A DNA stretch of 64,000 nucleotides, taken from an uncultured Clostridia bacterium (GTDB lineage Bacteria; Bacillota; Clostridia; Lachnospirales; Lachnospiraceae). Where the stretch lies: NCBI GenBank assembly GCA_947385955.1, contig CANDNA010000011.1:1-64000 (forward strand). The letters are read 5' to 3'. The notes under the pieces are model-generated. The model worked only from the letters and a program-made list of their open reading frames with translations, was not told the origin of the DNA and made no database searches. How positions within the stretch are numbered: position 1 is the stretch's first letter; each line of letters opens with the position of its first letter. Both the position numbers and the translations under genes were made by a program. Positions 16,892 to 25,405 of this stretch are shown piece after piece.

Positions 16892-18022
16892 TTACTTTCC
16901 AAACACCCCTCTGACGATCCCGATGATACGCTCCATATCTTCCTTTGTATTCTTCACATCGCTGGGAAGACAGAGCCCCCGTCTGAATATGTTCTCTCCC
17001 ACACTGCCTTCTTCCAGATGGGAGAAAAAGTCACAGCCTGCAAATACCGGCTGCAGATGCATGGGCTTCCAGATGGGCCGGGATTCTATGTTTTCCGCCT
17101 CCAGAGCATCCATCACCTGATCCGGCGTCACCGGGCAGGCAGACGCAATGGTCATACAGGAAAGCCAGTTGTTGGCTTCTCCGTCCGGATTCATGGGATT
17201 CATGGAAATTTCCCGGATATCGGCAAACGCCTCCCGATATGTCCGGTAAATCTCCTGTTTTAAATGTCTGTGCAGATCCAGGGATTTTAACTGCCCCCGG
17301 CCGATGCCTGCATCCACATTGCTCATCCGGTAATTGTAGCCGATCTGGGAATGCTGATAATGCCTGGCCGGATCTCTGGCCTGTGTAGCCAGAAAACGCG
17401 CTCGGGCAATCGCTTCCTGATCCTTTGATACCAGCATCCCGCCTCCGGAAGTGGTAATGATCTTATTGCCGTTAAATGAATAAATACCGAAAACGCCAAA
17501 CGTTCCGGTCTGCCTGCCCTTGTAAGTAGCGGACAGGGATTCTGCCGCATCCTCAATCAGCGGCACCCCGGCTTCCTCACAGATCGTCATGATCTCATCC
17601 AGTTTGGCCGGCGTACCATAGAGATGGACGCAGATCACCGCTTTGGCATCCGGATGCTGTTTCAGCGCCCGCCGCAGGGCATCGGGAGACATATTCCAGG
17701 TATCCGGCTCCGAATCCACAAAGACAGGGACTGCTTTTTCATAGCAGACCGGATTGCAGCTTGCGGAAAAGGTAAGAGATGAACACAGTACTTTGTCGCC
17801 TTCTCCGATCCCAAGCAGCTTCACTGCCAGATGGATGGCTGCGGTTCCTGCACTGAGCGCCGCCGCATAACCGGCTCCTGTATAAGCCGCCATTTCCTCT
17901 TCCAGCGCACTGACATGAGGCCCCACCGGTGCGATCCAGTTGGTATCAAATGCCTCCTGCACATACTTCTGCTCCCACTCATGCATGGTGGGAGAAGCCA
18001 GATAAATCCTTTTTCTTTCCAT
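16892..18022 (-). CDS. DegT/DnrJ/EryC1 aminotransferase, PglE-like
   Basis: 376 residues. Begins RIYLASPTMHEWEQKYVQEA and has SAGTAAIHLAVKLLG, VHLYGTPAKLDEI, IEDAAES and SFNGNKIITTSGGG, where the Lys binds PLP. This subgroup, which includes PglE, transfers an amine to C4 of UDP-4-keto-6-deoxy-GlcNAc with glutamate as donor. It follows the PglF-like dehydratase by 18 bases, so the product would be UDP-4-amino-4,6-dideoxy-GlcNAc. AAAGGAG sits ten bases before the ATG at 18022. No PglD-type acetyltransferase is next to it, which is unusual; a decarboxylase-fold protein and an ATP-grasp enzyme take that place. Confidence 0.9.
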   Translation of the reverse strand: MERKRIYLASPTMHEWEQKYVQEAFDTNWIAPVGPHVSALEEEMAAYTGAGYAAALSAGTAAIHLAVKLLGIGEGDKVLCSSLTFSASCNPVCYEKAVPVFVDSEPDTWNMSPDALRRALKQHPDAKAVICVHLYGTPAKLDEIMTICEEAGVPLIEDAAESLSATYKGRQTGTFGVFGIYSFNGNKIITTSGGGMLVSKDQEAIARARFLATQARDPARHYQHSQIGYNYRMSNVDAGIGRGQLKSLDLHRHLKQEIYRTYREAFADIREISMNPMNPDGEANNWLSCMTIASACPVTPDQVMDALEAENIESRPIWKPMHLQPVFAGCDFFSHLEEGSVGENIFRRGLCLPSDVKNTKEDMERIIGIVRGVFGK

Positions 18023-18040
18023 AACCTGTAAGCTCCTTTG

Positions 18041-19900
18041 CTACGCCTCATTCCTGGGCACATAGGTGGGGACGATCTCCCGGATCATTTCCCGGACATT
18101 GTCGCTTTCCCCTTCCACTGCTTCTTTCAGTTCTTTTAACTGCACGAAAAAACGCCGTTCGTCAAATTCAATGGGCCTGCCGATATGAATGAGCCGGTTT
18201 TCCGTTTCCTTCATTCCTTCCTCATCCATCAGCAATTCCTCATACAGCTTTTCTCCCGGCCGAAGGCCCGTAAACTCTATGCGGATGTCCTCGTCCACCT
18301 TGTAGCCCGACAGTCGGATCAGGTTTTTCGCCAGATCCAGTATTTTCACCGGCTCTCCCATATCCAGAATAAAGATTTCCCCGCCCTTTGCATAGGCGCC
18401 TGCCTGCAGGACCAGAGATACCGCTTCCGGTATGGTCATAAAATAACGGATGATATCCGGATGGGTCACCGTTACCGGCCCGCCCGCTTCTATCTGTTTG
18501 CGGAACAGGGGGATCACACTGCCGTTGCTGCCCAGCACATTACCGAACCGCACGGCTACAAATTCCGTATCATAGTATTTATTAAAAGTCTGGACGATCA
18601 TCTCACAGATCCGTTTGGAAGCGCCCATCACATTGGTGGGGTTCACCGCTTTGTCCGTGGAAATCATCACAAACTTTTTCACATTGTTCATGGCTGCCGC
18701 CTGGGCGGTTTTCCATGTGCCGAACACATTGTTCTTGATGGCCTCATCCGGGCTGACTTCCATCAGCGGCACATGCTTATGAGCTGCCGCATGATAGACG
18801 ATATCGGGCCGGTACGTTTCAAATATTTTGTTGATCCGCCCGGTATTGCGCACGGAACCGATCAGCACCGTCATTTTCAACGCCGGATATTTCAGCAAAA
18901 GTTCCTGCTGGATGTCATAGGCATTGTTTTCATAAATATCCAGTATCATCAAATGTCCGGGCTGATGGGAAGCAATCTGCCTGCACAGTTCACTGCCGAT
19001 GGAACCGCCGCCGCCGGTCACCAGCACTGTTTTCCCCTTCACATAGCCCAGGATGGAGTCCAGATCCACCTTGATCGGCTCCCTGCCCAGCAGATCTTCC
19101 ACATCCACATCCCGCAGCTTGCTGACATCCACTTCCCCGTTCACAAGCTGGTACATTCCCGGCAGAGTCCGCAGTTTACAGTTGGTCTGCCCTGCAATCT
19201 CCACAATCTCTTTGATGGTACGCCGTCCTGCGGAAGGGATGGCAATGATGATTTCGTCAATGCCATACAACGCGGCATTTTCCACAATTTTGTCTCTGCC
19301 GCCTGCCACCTTGATCCCCTGGATAAATCTGCCCTGCTTATGAGGGTCATCATCAATGATCGTTTTGATCCGCATGGTGCTGAAATAGCTGGAATTGATT
19401 TCTTTGATAATCGTATTGCCCGCATCGCCGGCGCCCACAATCATAACTGCCGTTCCGTTATTTTTATTGTGCCGGCGCCGCCGCTTTTCCCTGGCAAACC
19501 GGTACGCAAACCGGCTCATCATTGTGGCTGCCACCAACAGAAAAGCATTGAAAAAATAATAGCTCTTGGGAACATCCCTGTCAAATACAAGCAGCGTAAG
19601 CCCCTGCAGGGCCGCGCTGACAAAACATGCCACAATGATATTCTGCATCTCACTGACACCGGCATAGGCCCACAGACTGTGATACAGCCTGAAACAATAA
19701 AACAAAAGCAGCGTAATCAGGATACTGACCGGCAGATGCGCCCATACCGCATCCCGGTAGTACCCAGGTATATCATCCAGACGCAGCTCATACCGGAGCA
19801 ATAACGACAGAAAGTTGCAGCAGCATACCGCAATGATATCATAGGCAACCAGAAATGCCCTTCTTGTAACCAGCTTATAATTCAGTTCTATCTTTTTCAT
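18041..19900 (-). CDS. Membrane-bound UDP-GlcNAc 4,6-dehydratase, PglF/FlaA1-long type
   Basis: 619 residues. Four to five N-terminal helices (about residues 10-130) precede a CoA-binding-like domain with MIVGAGDAGNTI (about 153), then the SDR domain with VTGGGGSIGSELCRQI (about 293). The catalytic segment STDKAVNPTNVMGASKR has the Thr-Asp-Lys and the Met replacing Tyr known from PglF. The enzyme makes UDP-4-keto-6-deoxy-GlcNAc, retaining C5 configuration, unlike PseB at 37303-38307. It is the first gene of the second block and feeds the aminotransferase 18 bases downstream. The start at 19900 has AAGGGG upstream. Confidence 0.92.
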   Translation of the reverse strand: MKKIELNYKLVTRRAFLVAYDIIAVCCCNFLSLLLRYELRLDDIPGYYRDAVWAHLPVSILITLLLFYCFRLYHSLWAYAGVSEMQNIIVACFVSAALQGLTLLVFDRDVPKSYYFFNAFLLVAATMMSRFAYRFAREKRRRRHNKNNGTAVMIVGAGDAGNTIIKEINSSYFSTMRIKTIIDDDPHKQGRFIQGIKVAGGRDKIVENAALYGIDEIIIAIPSAGRRTIKEIVEIAGQTNCKLRTLPGMYQLVNGEVDVSKLRDVDVEDLLGREPIKVDLDSILGYVKGKTVLVTGGGGSIGSELCRQIASHQPGHLMILDIYENNAYDIQQELLLKYPALKMTVLIGSVRNTGRINKIFETYRPDIVYHAAAHKHVPLMEVSPDEAIKNNVFGTWKTAQAAAMNNVKKFVMISTDKAVNPTNVMGASKRICEMIVQTFNKYYDTEFVAVRFGNVLGSNGSVIPLFRKQIEAGGPVTVTHPDIIRYFMTIPEAVSLVLQAGAYAKGGEIFILDMGEPVKILDLAKNLIRLSGYKVDEDIRIEFTGLRPGEKLYEELLMDEEGMKETENRLIHIGRPIEFDERRFFVQLKELKEAVEGESDNVREMIREIVPTYVPRNEA

Positions 19901-19910
19901 AATACCCCTT

Positions 19911-21818
19911 TTATACTATGAGTCCTGACCTGTCCTGGTTCCTGCTCTTTTCATTCTTTTCAGTCTCTTTTGCCGCCACCAGCGGTGTCAGACCGATCAG
20001 GAATGCAAAACCGATGGGAATGCTGGGATGAAAGATCCATTCCGTAATCCCTGCAATCATAAAAGATATTATCACAATCACGGGAAAAATGGCAAAATCC
20101 ACTGTAAGAAAATTTCTTTTATAGTATACAATGCCCGCCGGCACTCCCAGGATGACCGTCAGTACGAACAGGATTCCTGTGGGAATCCCGTGGTCATGCG
20201 CTGTCTGCATATAAGAATTATGGGCATGATACAGCGTAATATTCTCATCCACATCCTCCACCAGCATGGAATCGTGCCCTGTCAGGTTCAGATTTTCATA
20301 ATAGATCCGGAAAATATCAAACCGGCCGTTGGAAACATCCTCTGTATCTTCATTGATAAAGGTATAGTCTTTGATCGTATATACCTGTCCGTCCTCGCCC
20401 ACATAATGGTCCACCACATTGTCGGCAAAGGTTATATTGCCGTCTTCATCCCGGATGATGCCGTCTCCGGGCCCGCTGACCGCTCCGGCCAGTTTGCTCA
20501 GATTGATGTCGATCCCCAGCAGCTTCTCCAGCAGGCTTTCCGCCAACTGGGGGACATTCATAAATTTGCTGGAATCCGCCGGCTCCTTTTTCTGAATCCG
20601 GTCACTGAACCATTCCGCGCCTGTGATCCATACCGGCCTGCCCACTACCGCCGGAATACATCGGGTCAGTGTATACACCACCGGAAACAAAATCAGGACC
20701 GGGCCTGCCACCAGGGCGATTTTAACCGCCATCCCCTTTACCGAATCCCGATAGCGCACCACTTCCACCAGCAGAAACGTAAACACCGTCACCATGCCGG
20801 TCCCCAGCAGAGAAGTCCGGGACATCCCCATCAACAGATAGACCCCCGACGCCCCCAGCGTAAACAGCTCCGGCAGGCATCGTCCGATGCTTCCTGCTCC
20901 CTCAAATCTGGCCAGTATGCAGCTGATGCTGCACCCGAATACCAGCATCCAGAACAGTCCGGCTGTAGCCACCGAGTTAAACCAGCCCGGATACCGGACA
21001 AATTCAAAGCTGTAATAGGGACGGAATAAAATACCGCTTCCAAACATCAGCCAGAATGCCAGCAGACAGCCATAGCAGAAATTTTTCAGAAAACGGTTGA
21101 GTGTATCCGGTGTAAACCGGTAGAGATACAGACTGCCAAAAGGAATTGCCACCGAAAAAGGCCAGGTTCTTGTATTCCGGAAAATCACCAGCCCTGCAAA
21201 CAGGGAAAAAACCAGCCATCCATAGGGCGAAAACCGGCTGCGGATCTCTTTTCTCCGTATTCTGTCCGCCAGGGCTCCCAGCACACCGCAGTAAATCCAT
21301 ACGGTCACACCGCTCATCACATACAGGACCAGTTCTTTTGCATCCCGCGGCTTCCCCCATGTCCCCGCAATGAAAACCACTGCACAGACTGCCTGTAAAT
21401 AACCGATGTGCTTCCGCCTCCTCTCCTCTTTCCCATACAGGTAAAAAAGAGCGATGCCGAATGCGCTGTTCATCACTCTGGTAGCCAGGCTGTGGCCGTA
21501 TTCACTGCCGGAATTATAATAATAGAGCGTCATCAGACAGATACAGGCAAAGCAGCAGAGCTGGATCGCATCAACCTGCACCTGCTCTTCCCTGGCCATA
21601 CGGAAAAGCCGCAGAAACGGTATCCGGCTGATCCAGAGCTGCATCAGACCCGCAAACAAAACGGCTGCCAGCCCATACACACCCTTGTCCCAGACCGTAC
21701 CGCCAAACAGATTCCGGAATACTGCTGCATAAAAAAACAGAGCTGCCAGAAGCCAAACCACCAGGCAGAGTGTCTGTCTGATCCGTTTTTCAGTTTTTTC
21801 TTCTGTTTTGTTATGCAT
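19911..21818 (-). CDS. O-antigen ligase/polymerase family membrane protein (Wzy_C)
   Basis: About 635 residues with eleven or so membrane segments and a large outside loop (about residues 430-540). The motif HNSYMQTAHDHGIPTG near the C-terminus is the signature of the Wzy_C family, whose members polymerise O-units, ligate O-antigen or transfer glycans to proteins. With an EpsG-like polymerase elsewhere (47690-48790), this may serve the second glycan as polymerase or as protein O-glycosyltransferase. ATG 21818 (GGGGAAG just upstream) overlaps the preceding gene by 8 bases; a GTG at 21839 is an alternative. Family call is good; the exact role is open. Confidence 0.82.
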   Translation of the reverse strand: MHNKTEEKTEKRIRQTLCLVVWLLAALFFYAAVFRNLFGGTVWDKGVYGLAAVLFAGLMQLWISRIPFLRLFRMAREEQVQVDAIQLCCFACICLMTLYYYNSGSEYGHSLATRVMNSAFGIALFYLYGKEERRRKHIGYLQAVCAVVFIAGTWGKPRDAKELVLYVMSGVTVWIYCGVLGALADRIRRKEIRSRFSPYGWLVFSLFAGLVIFRNTRTWPFSVAIPFGSLYLYRFTPDTLNRFLKNFCYGCLLAFWLMFGSGILFRPYYSFEFVRYPGWFNSVATAGLFWMLVFGCSISCILARFEGAGSIGRCLPELFTLGASGVYLLMGMSRTSLLGTGMVTVFTFLLVEVVRYRDSVKGMAVKIALVAGPVLILFPVVYTLTRCIPAVVGRPVWITGAEWFSDRIQKKEPADSSKFMNVPQLAESLLEKLLGIDINLSKLAGAVSGPGDGIIRDEDGNITFADNVVDHYVGEDGQVYTIKDYTFINEDTEDVSNGRFDIFRIYYENLNLTGHDSMLVEDVDENITLYHAHNSYMQTAHDHGIPTGILFVLTVILGVPAGIVYYKRNFLTVDFAIFPVIVIISFMIAGITEWIFHPSIPIGFAFLIGLTPLVAAKETEKNEKSRNQDRSGLIV

Positions 21819-22473
21819 GTTCTTCCCCGCTCTTTTCACCTGTTTCCCTGCCTGCCCGTTTCCCCAGCCGGAGGATACAGACGCCCAGAAGAAGAATCAG
21901 GCTGTCATAAAATAAAATCTGTGAAAGCGTAAGCGGAATCCGGTAAATATACCGTATATTTGCGCTGGCATCTTCTATCACATTGGGCCCATAATAAAAA
22001 TGCAGATTTTCGGAAGGCCCGTTTCCCGACAAAGACCGGTAATGAACTATGGGCGCCGCATCCCCGAACTCCTCACACAATATCCCCACATAGTAGCGTC
22101 TGCCTGCTTCCAGCTTCAGGTTCACCGGAATATCCGTCAGTTCGCCATCCTTCATCTCTTCAATGTCCTGGGGGATTTGGGCAAATTCCTCCAGATTTTC
22201 ATTGTACAGATGCAGATACAGGGTTCCCTGATTCGCTGCCCCGTCCAGTTTGCCGATGTCCACTCCGATGGATTTGATGTGGTCATACTGAGGGACAAAC
22301 TCCTGAATCGCAGCCACCTCCCCTACAGGGCCGGTATTCATACTATAGTCTGCGGCTGTCCTGGAAATCAGCTCATCTTTGATCAGTCCTGCCGGCCAGA
22401 CCATGCACCAGAGCACAGCCATACACAACAGGGTCATCCAGACGCCAATCGGTTGTTGTTTGATTCTTGTCAT
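21811..22473 (-). CDS. Membrane-anchored extracytoplasmic domain protein, unknown function
   Basis: 220 residues. One helix near the N-terminus (WMTLLCMAVLWCMVWPAGLI), a soluble part of about 130 residues, and a C-terminal helix (LILLLGVCIL) followed by a charged tail. The soluble part has an alternating strand pattern (IGVDIGKL, GTLYLHLYN, IPVNLKLEAGRRYYVGI) suggesting a beta sandwich, possibly carbohydrate-binding. It overlaps the Wzy_C gene by 8 bases, so the two are probably partners. ATG 22473 is chosen: AGGA is six bases upstream, whereas ATG 22479 abuts it. I do not recognise the family. Confidence 0.65.
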   Translation of the reverse strand: MTRIKQQPIGVWMTLLCMAVLWCMVWPAGLIKDELISRTAADYSMNTGPVGEVAAIQEFVPQYDHIKSIGVDIGKLDGAANQGTLYLHLYNENLEEFAQIPQDIEEMKDGELTDIPVNLKLEAGRRYYVGILCEEFGDAAPIVHYRSLSGNGPSENLHFYYGPNVIEDASANIRYIYRIPLTLSQILFYDSLILLLGVCILRLGKRAGRETGEKSGEEHA

Positions 22474-22487
22474 ATCCATTCCTTCTG

Positions 22488-23906
22488 TTACAGTCTGGTT
22501 ATCCGAAAGATTTTAAAATCATTGTGTTCGATTCCGAAATTGCCCATAAAGGTTTTCTGAAAGCCATGCTCCGCCAGATATTCCTCTGTGGGGGTGGGCC
22601 AGTAAATGGTATCCAGAAGCCAGATATTCTCATACTCTGTGTTGTCCAGATCCATTCCCTGCCACAGCACCTTTTCCTCATCGCTCCAGTAATAGTCATA
22701 AATGAATTTATAGCTCTCATAATTATAGGCAATGATATCCCGTTCTCCCACATGGGCATCCAGAAACGCTTCTGTCTCCGCCGTATGGGTCCATTCATAC
22801 TCCCGGTATACCGACTGTTTATAATCCACCAGGCCCGCACACAGGAAACAAAGCAGCAGAGCCCCATACACCGCTTTGTCCGCATACCGGGACAGGGTAA
22901 TGGCAAGAAACAGTGCCAAAAGCCCCATACAGGGCAGGAGATAACGTACGATAAACACCGGCCGGATCAGTGCGGACGCTGTGATTCCCGTCAGGGCCGT
23001 TCCCACAGGCACCAGCAGACACAGCAGTGCAAACAAACCTGCTCCCACCTCTTCTTTCTGCCCTGTCCTGGCCGACAGCATCATCCGGATGGCAAAAAAC
23101 AGAGAAAGAGCCAAAAATCCCAGCCAGAACGCTGTCGTACCCGGTATACCCATATCGAACAGAAACGGGAAAAATGCCTTTACCGTTTCCCCGGTGATCT
23201 CCTCAATCCAGTAATTTCTTGACACCCCTTTGACCTGCAGCTCCATATAGGGCATCCAGGGCGCAAACAGCACCAGGGATGCGATCACCGACAACAGCCA
23301 TTTGAGCAGTTCCCTCCGCTTTCCAATCAAAAGCGCCAGAAACAGAAATCCGTAAATCAAAATGGCGGAAACGAATGCAAAATAATGGGTATAGGCAGCA
23401 GCCACAGAGGTCAGGACAATCCCTGCATAAAAACGCAGGCCCTGCTCCAGATATGCCTCATACGCCCACAATGCCATAAACGTAAGAAAGAAAATCGCCC
23501 AGGAATACATACGCACCTGCACTGCATATTCCATCGTACAGGGGATCACTCCCAGTAAAATACTGTACAGCACCGCCGCCCGCAGGCCAAACCGCCTGCG
23601 GACGATCAGGGCGCCCCAGCTCATACACAGAAACATGGGCAGGATGGACACCAGCTTCAGGCACAGCAGGCTGTCTCCGAATGCCAGCGTAAAGCACTTG
23701 GCAATCAGATAATACAGCGGCGGGTGCACATCCGAGGCAGTCCCCTTTAAAATACCTGCAAAATCCGAATGCAGCAGTTCAATGGTAAATGCCTCGTCTG
23801 TCCATATATTGTTGTTGAAACATAAAGACAGATAACACAGGAAGAAAAGCAGGGCCAGTCCCAGCAAAATCCCCTGCTGCTGTCTGTTGGATACGTTACT
23901 CTTCAT
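22488..23906 (-). CDS. GT39/ArnT-like membrane glycosyltransferase (GT-C)
   Basis: About 472 residues with ten to twelve helices. After helix 1, NNIWTDEAFTIELL holds the acidic pair of the catalytic loop, and SDVHPPLYYLIAKCF is the second conserved loop of the GT39/GT83 group. A final soluble domain starts near residue 370. These enzymes move a sugar from polyprenyl phosphate to a glycan, lipid or protein outside the membrane. The neighbouring GtrB-like GT2 (23896-24843) overlaps its start and would make the donor, a classic two-gene side-chain module. ATG 23906 is preferred over 23912 because of AAAGGA seven bases upstream. Confidence 0.8.
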   Translation of the reverse strand: MKSNVSNRQQQGILLGLALLFFLCYLSLCFNNNIWTDEAFTIELLHSDFAGILKGTASDVHPPLYYLIAKCFTLAFGDSLLCLKLVSILPMFLCMSWGALIVRRRFGLRAAVLYSILLGVIPCTMEYAVQVRMYSWAIFFLTFMALWAYEAYLEQGLRFYAGIVLTSVAAAYTHYFAFVSAILIYGFLFLALLIGKRRELLKWLLSVIASLVLFAPWMPYMELQVKGVSRNYWIEEITGETVKAFFPFLFDMGIPGTTAFWLGFLALSLFFAIRMMLSARTGQKEEVGAGLFALLCLLVPVGTALTGITASALIRPVFIVRYLLPCMGLLALFLAITLSRYADKAVYGALLLCFLCAGLVDYKQSVYREYEWTHTAETEAFLDAHVGERDIIAYNYESYKFIYDYYWSDEEKVLWQGMDLDNTEYENIWLLDTIYWPTPTEEYLAEHGFQKTFMGNFGIEHNDFKIFRITRL

Positions 23907-24843
23907 TTTCATTTCCTTTTTGCCCGATGACCTCCCGGATCACATATTGGGGCGAATTATTCAGGCTGATATAGATTCTTCCCACATATTCCCCGATCAG
24001 CCCCAGCATCAGCATAATCATCCCTCCGAGAAAGACCACTGCGGACATCAGGGAACTGAATCCCACCGGTACAGCCGGATTGATCAGGCGCTTGATAATC
24101 GTATAAATCCCATACAGAAAACCGCTGACCGCGCACAGGATGCCTATAATAGTGGCAAACCGCAGAGGCTGGATGGAAAATGCGGTGAACCCGTTAAACC
24201 ACAGGCCCAGCAGGGCTTTCATCGTATAGCCCGAATGCCCCGATTCCCGCTGCCTGTGTTTTATGTCCACATTGCTGATATTTTTGGTGGTCCGCAGCAC
24301 CAGCCCGATCACATAGGGATAGGAATTTTCATATCTGACCACTTCCTCTATTACAAATCTGCGGGCGGCAAAATAACTGGAAATATACAGCTCCTTTGGT
24401 TTGCCCAGCATAAAGCGGGTCATAATCTCATTGACTTTACTGCCAAAATTGCGGAACGCGGAATGCTGTTTATTCAGATATCTGGCATAGACCACATCCT
24501 GGCCTGATTCGATGCCTTCCAGAAATTTTCCCACATCTTCCGCCGGCGTCTGCCCATCGTCATCCAGACAGATCACAATATCGCCGGTCACATGCCGGAA
24601 CCCGGCCATCAATGCGGCATGCTGCCCGAAATTCCTGGCCAGAGAGATTCCCCGGATATTGTCCTGAGCCGCGCAAAGTGACCGGATCACCTCCAGTGTC
24701 TGATCCGGCGAGCAGTCATTGACCAGAATGATCTCATATACATATCGGGAAAGCTGTGCCATCGTCCTGTTAATTTCATCCACCACATGAGGCAGCGTCA
24801 GCTCAGACCGATAACAGGGAATCACAAAACTTACTTTATCCAT
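23896..24843 (-). CDS. GtrB/ArnC-like family 2 glycosyltransferase, polyprenyl-phosphate sugar synthase
   Basis: 315 residues. The GT-A domain has SFVIPCYRSE, ILVNDCSPD, SLARNFGQHAALMAG and the metal motif CLDDDGQTP (about 93-101). Two C-terminal membrane helices (about 232-256 and 267-292) end the protein, with the GEYVGRIYISLNNSPQYVI tail typical of GtrB, ArnC and CsbB. It forms undecaprenyl-phosphate-sugar in the inner leaflet. Overlaps with the GNAT gene before (8 bases) and the GT39 gene after (11 bases) suggest that its donor feeds the GT39 enzyme and that the sugar could be the amino sugar acetylated by the GNAT. Confidence 0.9.
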   Translation of the reverse strand: MDKVSFVIPCYRSELTLPHVVDEINRTMAQLSRYVYEIILVNDCSPDQTLEVIRSLCAAQDNIRGISLARNFGQHAALMAGFRHVTGDIVICLDDDGQTPAEDVGKFLEGIESGQDVVYARYLNKQHSAFRNFGSKVNEIMTRFMLGKPKELYISSYFAARRFVIEEVVRYENSYPYVIGLVLRTTKNISNVDIKHRQRESGHSGYTMKALLGLWFNGFTAFSIQPLRFATIIGILCAVSGFLYGIYTIIKRLINPAVPVGFSSLMSAVVFLGGMIMLMLGLIGEYVGRIYISLNNSPQYVIREVIGQKGNENEE

Positions 24844-25378
24844 GATAACCCTCCTGCGGATTCAGGATCCGCATTAAAATCAAATCCTTATAACAGCCCC
24901 GGATGCACACCTCATCTTTCAGATAAGCCTCCTGCAGAAATCCCGCTTTTTCATAGGATCTCCTTGCAATTTCATTGTCTGCAAGAACCCGCAGAAATAT
25001 TTTATGCAGCCGCAGAGTCGTAAACCCGTATTCTGCAATCAGGCGGATACATTCTGAGCCGATGCCTTTCCTCATCTGGGATTCCTCTCCGATAAAAATA
25101 CCAAATTCCGCACGCCGGTGCGTCCGGTCGATATCCCGCAGATACACGCTTCCCACATCCATATCCGCATCCCTGCTGTGAATAATAAACTGCTCCACCA
25201 GTCCGGTCCCCACCTTGTCCCGGAGCCATTCCCGGTGGCTTTCCGGTGTAAACAGCGTCTGATATATGAAATTCCTTCTCACATGATCGCTGTTGCGCCA
25301 ACGGACAATATTCTCCGTATCCTGATCCGTTATCGGCCTCAGCGTCACATGTTCGCCTGTGATAATCTCCTGGTTCAC
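24836..25378 (-). CDS. GNAT acetyltransferase (RimJ/RimL-like), possible amino-sugar N-acetyltransferase
   Basis: 180 residues. HVTLRPITDQD opens a RimJ/L-type GNAT, SQMRKGIGSECIRLI is the acetyl-CoA loop, and DNEIARRSYEKAGF is the conserved C-terminal segment. It starts at GTG 25378; there is no nearby ATG, and GGGG lies about nine bases upstream. In this setting (GtrB-like and GT39 genes downstream, WecE-type aminotransferase upstream) it could acetylate the C4 amine of a 4-amino-6-deoxy sugar, the WecD role, though the sequence is not WecD-specific. A ribosomal or unrelated substrate cannot be excluded. Confidence 0.75.
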   Translation of the reverse strand: MNQEIITGEHVTLRPITDQDTENIVRWRNSDHVRRNFIYQTLFTPESHREWLRDKVGTGLVEQFIIHSRDADMDVGSVYLRDIDRTHRRAEFGIFIGEESQMRKGIGSECIRLIAEYGFTTLRLHKIFLRVLADNEIARRSYEKAGFLQEAYLKDEVCIRGCYKDLILMRILNPQEGYHG

Positions 25379-25405
25379 GTTCTTTTTCCCCGTCTGCTTT
25401 CTGTC

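Noticed and set aside
18185-19804. 539-codon plus-strand open frame
   Set aside because: Opposite the PglF-like dehydratase; His- and Gln-rich low-meaning translation typical of antisense frames.
25379-25405. Missing ATG start for the GNAT at 24836
   Set aside because: The gene is intact from GTG 25378; no frameshift or truncation is needed.
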